Positions 31,738 to 37,269 of a stretch of DNA of 38,995 bases are shown here, piece by piece. A program made the translations under genes and the position numbers. How positions within the stretch are numbered: position 1 is the first letter of the stretch; each line of letters opens with the position of its first letter. The notes below the pieces were generated by a model. It was not told the origin of the DNA. It worked only from the letters and a program-made list of their open reading frames with translations, and did no database searches. The DNA lies in contig CAUPIJ010000017.1 of the NCBI GenBank assembly GCA_963511305.1, positions 1-38,995 on the forward strand, given 5' to 3'. This DNA comes from Propionimicrobium sp963511305. GTDB lineage: Bacteria; Actinomycetota; Actinomycetes; Propionibacteriales; Propionibacteriaceae.

Positions 31738-33206
31738 TATTTTGTGGTCTCCTCGGAAGTGTTAGTGGTCTCTTCAATTTCAGATTCCAGGTGTTCAGAC
31801 AACGAATTAACCACCTGCTGCACTTCGGCCATCTTTTCATCGGTCATGTTGTAGACGAAGCGGTAAATCAAAAACACGAGGAAGCAGCCGATAGCCGGTA
31901 GCAGGCCTGCTGTCAGGCGAAGGGCCTCTGCCACTTGAACAGTTTGGTTGGCCTGCAATGTAGGATCGTAGCCAAGAGTGTCGATGATGACTGCGATAAA
32001 TGATGTTGCTAGGGAAGCTACCAGGAAAACCACGAAAGTCACCGTCGAATAAACCAAGCCGTCATTTCGCTGGCGCGTCAAATAAGCCTGATAATCCACC
32101 GCGTCGGCGATTAGTGCCCAGATGAGTAGCGTAAAGAACCCTTGGAAGAAGGCTGCGACGAGTTGAACGGCGATCCAGACCGTCGGCGGTACCGGAACAA
32201 ATGCAAGAAATGCGTAACAGATAGCCGCAACCAGTACGCAATAGGTAGCCAGGGTCTTTTTCTGCATTATTTTTAGTACTTGTTTTAAAAGCACCATGCC
32301 GAGCAATAGCGGAATTATATTTCCAAGCCCAATTGCGGCAAGAATTTTGGTGTCCTGATAGTAAGCCTGGAAGACGTACTGGTTCATCAAATTAATGGTC
32401 TGAATAAAGAACTTGAAAACGATGTAGCTCAAAATGATCGAAATCATTGGGCGATTATGGATGAACGAAACGAGCATCTTGCCCATATGGACTTTCTGTT
32501 TTTTCGTAGCAAGCGAAACAACTATGCGTTCCCGGCAAAGTTTATAAGTTCCAAAAAGGCACAGTGCGGAGAACACCCCAAGACCGATAGACAGCGCCAG
32601 GAATCCCGGAGCCTGCGGCGTGTTCACGGCGTCGAAGACGATGAGCGGGGCAATAGTCGTGACCAAAATCGACGCGCCGGTAGAGCCGATAGCTCGGAAG
32701 TTGGACAGCTCGGTGCGCTGCTTGCCGTCGGTGGTGATGGCGTTCAGCATCGTGCCGTAGGGGATGTTCCAGAACGAGGAAACAACGCCCCAGAAGAAAT
32801 ACGCCACAAGTGCGTAGATCATCTTCATCGCATACGGCCACGAGCTGGTGTCGAAGAAAAGCGCAACCGTAAGCAGCGCCATGGGCACCGGGATCCAAAC
32901 TAGCCAACGCTTGTATTTTCCATCGAACCGACCGCGCATGTGATCCACGATCGACCCGATAATCGGGTCGTTTAAGGAATCTAACATCCGACAAACCGCT
33001 ATCACGACTGCAAAGTGGGCGGCTTTTATGCCGATTACGTTTACCAGGAACATCAGCATGTAGACGTTAACCAATACTTGAAGGGAGTTGCCCCCAAGAT
33101 CGCCTAGGAGGTAGCCGACCTTATCGCGCCATGAAAAAGCGGGTGCGCTCTGAATGCATTCGACGTATTCACGGTCTTGAGAAAGTTTTGTATGTTCCGA
33201 AGACAT
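31737..33206 (-). CDS. GPH-family sugar:cation symporter (MFS)
   Basis: 489 residues with about 12 transmembrane helices, of the glycoside-pentoside-hexuronide:cation family (MelB/XylP-like). Diagnostic segments are VGYLLGDLGGNSLQVLVNVYMLMFL, the cation-site helix CRMLDSLNDPIIGSIVDHMRGRFDGKYKRW, and FWNIPYGTMLNAITTDGKQRTELSNFRAIGS. The tail is Glu/Thr-rich and cytoplasmic. The ATG at 33206 follows GAAAGGACG; an upstream extension to 33326 is not supported. It is the first gene of the two-gene operon controlled, presumably, by the LacI-type protein. The substrate is likely a glycoside or uronide. Confidence 0.91.
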   Translation of the reverse strand: MSSEHTKLSQDREYVECIQSAPAFSWRDKVGYLLGDLGGNSLQVLVNVYMLMFLVNVIGIKAAHFAVVIAVCRMLDSLNDPIIGSIVDHMRGRFDGKYKRWLVWIPVPMALLTVALFFDTSSWPYAMKMIYALVAYFFWGVVSSFWNIPYGTMLNAITTDGKQRTELSNFRAIGSTGASILVTTIAPLIVFDAVNTPQAPGFLALSIGLGVFSALCLFGTYKLCRERIVVSLATKKQKVHMGKMLVSFIHNRPMISIILSYIVFKFFIQTINLMNQYVFQAYYQDTKILAAIGLGNIIPLLLGMVLLKQVLKIMQKKTLATYCVLVAAICYAFLAFVPVPPTVWIAVQLVAAFFQGFFTLLIWALIADAVDYQAYLTRQRNDGLVYSTVTFVVFLVASLATSFIAVIIDTLGYDPTLQANQTVQVAEALRLTAGLLPAIGCFLVFLIYRFVYNMTDEKMAEVQQVVNSLSEHLESEIEETTNTSEETTK

Positions 33207-33256
33207 CTTCGTCCTTTCGATCGTTTCGGCGGCACTGCCGAGCTGACCGAAATTAT

Positions 33257-33327
33257 TGTGAACGAACTTGAAGTTAGGAAGGCCTTTTCCTATGTGATCG
33301 TTCACTTTCATGAAGATAACGTTCACA
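33257..33327 (-). promoter_or_regulatory. cluster of TGTGA(A/T)CG half-sites before the symporter
   Basis: Three sites with a central CG: TGTGAACG (33257-33264), the near-palindrome TGTGATCGTTCACT (33293-33306), and CGTTCACA (33320-33327, the reverse complement of the first). LacI-family operators have this form. The 58-bp repeat 58 bases further upstream opens with TGTGACAAATCACA, the same TGTGA-N4-TCACA frame with a different centre. Confidence 0.5.
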
Positions 33328-33384
33328 TCTATGAGATTCGGACGGGTGGTTTAAGAAAACGGCGTCAGCTTTTTCATGAGTAGC

Positions 33385-33442
33385 TGTGACAAATCACACT
33401 CGCTAATCCCTGATTCGTGGAGCCGTTTTGCAACACCCCTAG
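33385..33442. repeat. 58-bp direct repeat, right copy (att-like)
   Basis: Perfect copy of 29695-29752, with different bases on either side. Here, and not at the left copy, the repeat continues into sequence that pairs with it: TCCCTGA (33407-33413) with TCAGGGA (33443-33449), and CACTCGCTAA (33397-33406) with TTAGCGAGTG (33473-33482). Confidence 0.9.
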
Positions 33443-33482
33443 TCAGGGAGCTTCTGTTTTTCCGTGGGTGAGTTAGCGAGTG
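33397..33482. terminator. nested inverted repeat, possible original argS terminator
   Basis: The 7-bp inner arms (33407-33413, 33443-33449) are followed by CTTCTGTTTTT (33451-33461), and 10-bp outer arms lie at 33397-33406 and 33473-33482. The 29-base loop makes it a weak classical terminator. It spans the right end of the 58-bp repeat. Confidence 0.35.
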
Positions 33483-33531
33483 GGATTTGGCAGATATTCG
33501 GGCACGAAAAAGCGGCGCCGCCTGCTTATGC

Positions 33532-34338
33532 TTAATCTGCGGAGTTATACCATTCGTTGTTCGTCATCGAAGGCAGCGAGTAGCCAGGCATACGCTCTGC
33601 GGCCAGGGCAGCGGCACCGATGATGCCCGCTTGGTTTTCCAGCTTCGCGGCCACGATCTTGGGACGCAGCTTCAACAACGGCAGGAACTTGTCCGCGTTC
33701 TTGCTGATGCCGCCGCCGACCACGATCAGGTTCGGCGAAAGCAGCTTTTCGATTTCGTCGTAGTAGCGCTGCAGATTCTTCGACCATTCCTTGTAGCTGA
33801 GCTTCTTCTTAGTCTTGTAGCTAGACGCTGCGCGGGTCTCGGCGTCGTGACCATCAATCTCGAGGTGCCCGAACTCAGTGTTTGGTAGCAGCTGTCCGTC
33901 ATGGATTAAAGCGGTACCGATGCCGGTGCCGAGCGTGGTCAGGATCACGGTGCCTTTGACGCCGCGCGCCGAGCCATATCGAGCCTCGGCGAAGCCGGCC
34001 GCGTCGGCGTCGTTGCAGAGGTGAACCGGACGCCCGATGCGTTCGGTGAACAATTCGTCGACGTTGGTGCCGATCCAACTCTTGTCGAGGTTCGCCATGT
34101 AAGTGATGACGCCCTGCACGATCGGGCCGGGGATAGTGATGCCGATGGGGGCGTGTGGATCAAGTTTCTTACGGAACTTGTGAACCATCTTCGCGACGAC
34201 ATCGGCGCAATTTTTCGGAGTGGACTTCTTCGGAGTGAGGATGCGGATGCGGTCCGAACTCAGCTCGCCGCGTTCGAGATCGACGAGGGCGCCCTTGATG
34301 CCAGTGCCGCCGATATCGATGCCAAGGATGTTAGTCAT
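33532..34338 (-). CDS. ppgK: polyphosphate glucokinase (ROK family)
   Basis: 268 residues. It phosphorylates glucose to glucose-6-phosphate using polyphosphate or ATP, in the cytoplasm. ILGIDIGGTGIKGALVD (about 4-20) is the phosphate-binding motif. ITIPGPIVQGV, the catalytic Asp region CNDADAAGFAEARYG, ILTTLGTGIGTAL and EFGHLEIDG complete the actinobacterial PpgK pattern. It lacks the zinc-type CxCGxxGCxE of many ROK kinases, as PpgK does. The ATG at 34338 has TACACT seven bases upstream and no Shine-Dalgarno sequence (leaderless-like). Its product is the substrate of Pgi in this window. Confidence 0.93.
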   Translation of the reverse strand: MTNILGIDIGGTGIKGALVDLERGELSSDRIRILTPKKSTPKNCADVVAKMVHKFRKKLDPHAPIGITIPGPIVQGVITYMANLDKSWIGTNVDELFTERIGRPVHLCNDADAAGFAEARYGSARGVKGTVILTTLGTGIGTALIHDGQLLPNTEFGHLEIDGHDAETRAASSYKTKKKLSYKEWSKNLQRYYDEIEKLLSPNLIVVGGGISKNADKFLPLLKLRPKIVAAKLENQAGIIGAAALAAERMPGYSLPSMTNNEWYNSAD

Positions 34339-34403
34339 GGGCAATAGTGTATAACCGGCGCTGCCCCCTTTTTCAGCAACGTAGGCTATTGTTTGCGAAC
34401 AAA

Positions 34404-35924
34404 TTAGTTAGCCCAGGCGTCAGCCGCGTTAGCGCCCTCAAGCATGTTGCTGCGTGCAGCCCGCATTAGGCTCGGCTCGTTCAAGGCTAGTTGTCGGGCG
34501 TCCTCGGCGTCCAGCAGCCTGGCTACCAGGTCGACGGGACCGGAAGTATTTTCGGCGTGCACGTCGGCAAGGCCGAGCGCCCGGCGCAGGATGCCCTGGC
34601 TGAGCCGCACCTCTTGGACGCGCGCATGCGGCACGATATCGACTTTGTGGTTGAAGATATGGCCGGTAGCCACGATGACCTTGTCGTTGTAACCCCACTT
34701 GAAGGTTTGAGCGTCGAACCAGCGAATCCATCGGGCTTTCTTGCCAGCCGGACGCAGCTCGATACTTTTGAGCCCTAGCTGCGGAACCGCTACCTCGAGC
34801 ACCCTGCGTACCTCGTCGTCGTTGCCGACCGGCAGCAGCAGGATGCCGCCGGTTGCGTCCTCGGAGTCGACGCCGTGGCCGAGCACGTCTATGCGAACCC
34901 GCTTCCAGCCGAAGATGCGCCAGGGCAGCGGCTGGCTGATCTGTACGCCCTGAATGCGGTGAACCGGAACCGAACGCGAGATCAGCTCGGTAAGGCCGTG
35001 GGTAGTTTTCAGGCCCGAGCTGGTCCAGGTCAGCGTGTAGTTGAAGCCTTCCTTGAGCTCCTTCATGATCCAGCCGAAGTAGCCGAACACGACCGGCAGC
35101 AGGCCGACCAGGCCAGCGAAGGCCGCCTCGCCGGGCAGTAGGAGGCCGAGCGCCACGAAGAAAACGATGAACATAATCGACCAGATGGTGCCCATCGACA
35201 TCACGATCGATCCGATCAACCGTTGGATCGGCACCTTCACGACGATCTGGTCGGAGCCGAGGACATCCTCAAAGATGCCCGAACGTGCGACGCCATCCGA
35301 AGGGGAAGCCGGACCCTGCGGAGGGGGAGCGTCGAAGCCCCTGGTGCTCGCTTGGACGCGGTTTGCCCTGGCCATCAGGAAGTCTCGCATCTTGTAGGCG
35401 CGGTCGCGCTTTAGATACTGAATCTTCTTCGACGAGTCGGCGCCGACGTCAATGCTCAGCGAGGCCAGGCCAAAAATCCTAGCCACCAGGGGTTGTTTGA
35501 TGTCTACCGATTGGATCTTGCTGAACGCGATGCGCTGCGACTGGTGGTTGATGAACGTGCGCTCGATGCGCACCTCGTCGTCGTCAACCACGAAGCGAGT
35601 GAACCACCAGCTAGCTAGCGAAATCAACACCGCCAGCACCAGAATACCCAGGGCAATCGCGAATGGGATCCAAAAGCCCTTGTCTGCCAAAGTTAGTTGC
35701 CGAATGTCGGACATCCGCAGCCTGCCGCTAACGAACTCTTGGAAGAAGTCCTGGCCGAAGAAAACAATTACCGCCACGACGAACAGCCAGCCGTCCACCA
35801 GCGGGGTCAGCGGATGCGGACGCTCGGCGACCTTCACGTGGCCTTCGGCCTCCTCGACGGTGAGCTCGTCGATGCCCTCGGCCTGGTTTGGTAGCGGAAA
35901 ATTCTGCTCGGCAAATTCGCTCAT
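34404..35924 (-). CDS. bPH2 (YdbT-like) PH-domain membrane protein
   Basis: 506 residues starting MSEFAEQNFPLPNQ at 35924; the longer open frame upstream is only the shadow of the neighbouring gene. After an acidic N-terminus there are two pairs of transmembrane helices (about 45-62 and 88-112; about 245-275 and 280-300). Three bacterial PH domains follow helices: WWFTRFVVDDDEVRIERTF...IQSVDIKQPLVARIFGLASL, NYTLTWTSSGLKTTHGL...RIQGVQISQPLPWRIFGWKRV, and KWGYNDKVIVATGHIFNHKVDIVPHARVQEVRLSQG. This is the YdbT domain plan. The ATGA overlap with the preceding gene makes a YdbS/YdbT-like pair. Function unknown; in Bacillus such pairs affect peptide sensitivity. Confidence 0.88.
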   Translation of the reverse strand: MSEFAEQNFPLPNQAEGIDELTVEEAEGHVKVAERPHPLTPLVDGWLFVVAVIVFFGQDFFQEFVSGRLRMSDIRQLTLADKGFWIPFAIALGILVLAVLISLASWWFTRFVVDDDEVRIERTFINHQSQRIAFSKIQSVDIKQPLVARIFGLASLSIDVGADSSKKIQYLKRDRAYKMRDFLMARANRVQASTRGFDAPPPQGPASPSDGVARSGIFEDVLGSDQIVVKVPIQRLIGSIVMSMGTIWSIMFIVFFVALGLLLPGEAAFAGLVGLLPVVFGYFGWIMKELKEGFNYTLTWTSSGLKTTHGLTELISRSVPVHRIQGVQISQPLPWRIFGWKRVRIDVLGHGVDSEDATGGILLLPVGNDDEVRRVLEVAVPQLGLKSIELRPAGKKARWIRWFDAQTFKWGYNDKVIVATGHIFNHKVDIVPHARVQEVRLSQGILRRALGLADVHAENTSGPVDLVARLLDAEDARQLALNEPSLMRAARSNMLEGANAADAWAN

Positions 35925-36412
35925 AGCCCGGCCGCCTGCAACTCGCCCTTCTCTAGCAGGCGCTCGCGCAGTCGCTGCGCCTCGTCGCGGTTGATGCCGG
36001 GAATCGCGCCGCCTGAGACCGTGGCCGCGGTGACCAGCTGGACGTTCGCGAGCCCTAGCCAGCGCGAAATCGGCCCGGCGTTGATTACGATGGCCTGCAT
36101 TCGGCCGTAGGGCACGATTGAGAGGCGGCGCCAGAAAATGCCGTGTTTTATGTAGAGATCGTTGTCTCGTTCGGCGTAGCCCCAGGACTCGTAGATCGCC
36201 TTCTGACGCCAGAAGCGGTAGCCGATGAAAGCCATCGCGGCCACCAGAACCGCAATCGCCAGCCAGGTCGGTGTGAAGATGAAGCAGGCCACGACTATCG
36301 GGGCCAGCAGCAGGGGCCATTGGATTAAGACTTCGATGCGGCGCCTGATCAGGTATCGCTTGTCTAGAGCCGTCCAGTTTTCACCTGGCGGTGCGAATAG
36401 ATCGTCTTGCAT
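35921..36412 (-). CDS. bPH2 (YdbS-like) PH-domain membrane protein
   Basis: 163 residues. Two transmembrane helices (about 32-48 and 50-66) precede one PH domain: WGYAERDNDLYIKHGIFWRRLSIVPYGRMQAIVINAGPISRWLGLANVQLVTAATVSGGAIPGI (about 77-140), with the YGRMQ and ISRWLGLA segments typical of bPH2. The Arg/Glu-rich tail RDEAQRLRERLLEKGE is also usual. It overlaps the longer bPH2 gene by four bases. The ATG has AGGA seven bases upstream. Confidence 0.9.
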   Translation of the reverse strand: MQDDLFAPPGENWTALDKRYLIRRRIEVLIQWPLLLAPIVVACFIFTPTWLAIAVLVAAMAFIGYRFWRQKAIYESWGYAERDNDLYIKHGIFWRRLSIVPYGRMQAIVINAGPISRWLGLANVQLVTAATVSGGAIPGINRDEAQRLRERLLEKGELQAAGL

Positions 36413-36500
36413 ATCTAAATCCTGCGGTAGCTTAAGTAATTACGTATTAGAGGCTAGCAGCGGGCACCAACAAAAACCGTCGTCCAACTTGGGAGAAATA

Positions 36501-36544
36501 AAAGTGCCCGGCATAGGCGCATAACGCCTTGTGCCGAGCACTTT
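36501..36544 (-). terminator. intrinsic terminator of tpx
   Basis: AAAGTGC (36501-36507) pairs with GCACTTT (36538-36544), with further inner pairs GGCA/TGCC and GGCG/CGCC around ATAA. Read on the minus strand it ends in TTTTATTT. Confidence 0.85.
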
Positions 36545-36560
36545 GAAGTAGGGCTGAAGC

Positions 36561-37064
36561 CTAGACCCTTTTGATGGCCTTGATGGCTTCTTCATAGTTG
36601 GGCTCGGCGCCGATCTCGGGCACCTGCTGGGTGTAGAGCACGACGCTGTCCTCATCGAGCACGACGACCGCGCGCGACAACAGCCCCTCGAGAGGGCCAT
36701 CGGCCATTGTGACGCCGTAGTCCTCGCCGAAAGACGAGCGGAACGCCGAGGCGGTAATAACCTTGTCGATGCCTTCGGCCGCGCAGAAGTTCGCGAACGC
36801 GAACGGCAGGTCCTTGCTGACGTTGATCACAACAGCGTTGTCCAGCTCCGCGGCCTCCTTGTTGAAGTTGCGCAGCGCGATGGCGCAGACGCCCGTCTGG
36901 ACGCTCGGAAAGATGCTTAGCAGGACGCGCTTGCCTGCGTAATCGGAGAGCTCGATCTCGTTGAGGTCGTTGTCAACAAGCACGAAGTCGGGGGCCTTGG
37001 TGCCTACGGTAGGCAGTTCGCCCACGGTGGTTACGGGTTTGGAATCAAAAGTAATGTTGGCCAT
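36561..37064 (-). CDS. tpx: thiol peroxidase (atypical 2-Cys peroxiredoxin, Tpx)
   Basis: 167 residues. It reduces H2O2 and alkyl hydroperoxides using thioredoxin, in the cytoplasm. The peroxidatic Cys60 is in FPSVQTGVCAIALRNFN and the resolving Cys94 in FANFCAAEG, matching the spacing of E. coli Tpx. The opening TFDSKPVTTVGELPTVGTKAPDF is also typical. The usual Asp in SVDTxVC is Gln here, a non-catalytic change. There is no Shine-Dalgarno sequence; AATAAT lies six bases before the ATG, inside a palindrome that is probably its operator. Single-gene unit with its own terminator. Confidence 0.95.
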   Translation of the reverse strand: MANITFDSKPVTTVGELPTVGTKAPDFVLVDNDLNEIELSDYAGKRVLLSIFPSVQTGVCAIALRNFNKEAAELDNAVVINVSKDLPFAFANFCAAEGIDKVITASAFRSSFGEDYGVTMADGPLEGLLSRAVVVLDEDSVVLYTQQVPEIGAEPNYEEAIKAIKRV

Positions 37065-37065
37065 G

Positions 37066-37100
37066 TCTGAATTATTTCGAATAATTCAAAATAATTCAGA
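37066..37100 (-). promoter_or_regulatory. palindromic operator overlapping the tpx promoter and start
   Basis: Outer perfect arms TCTGAATTATT (37066-37076) and AATAATTCAGA (37090-37100). A second perfect inverted repeat is nested within: TGAATTATT (37068-37076), three bases, AATAATTCA (37080-37088). Three ATAATTC-type half-sites are thus phased within 35 bases ending one base before the ATG. AT-rich palindromes like this are typical of Fur/PerR-type regulators. Confidence 0.6.
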
Positions 37101-37151
37101 CTTTTGAGTAAATTTGCCCTAAAGCCAGCGCTCGTCGTTCGAAAATGTCCC

Positions 37152-37189
37152 CGGGGCGTGTGAACCGACTTGGGCTTCGAGGCGCCCCG
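37152..37189. repeat. inverted repeat in the tpx/GH3 intergenic region
   Basis: CGGGGCG (37152-37158) and CGCCCCG (37183-37189) are perfect arms around 24 bases between the divergent tpx and GH3 genes. GGTTAACC near 37232 is a smaller palindrome. Possible regulatory sites; nothing stronger is seen. Confidence 0.3.
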
Positions 37190-37269
37190 ACACAATGAAT
37201 GGCAACATCGGGTTTTAGATCCTTAGTCTGGTTAACCTTAAAACACAAAACTAGACCTTAAGGAGAGTC

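Noticed and set aside
29753..33384. Prophage or integrative element carrying its own recombinase
   Set aside because: The three genes between the 58-bp repeats are a regulator, a hydrolase and a transporter; no integrase, transposase or phage gene is present.
34404..36320. 638-residue reading of the larger bPH2 gene
   Set aside because: The first 132 codons are an Arg/Gly/Ala-rich shadow of the neighbouring bPH2 gene; the ATG at 35924 in an ATGA overlap is the real start.
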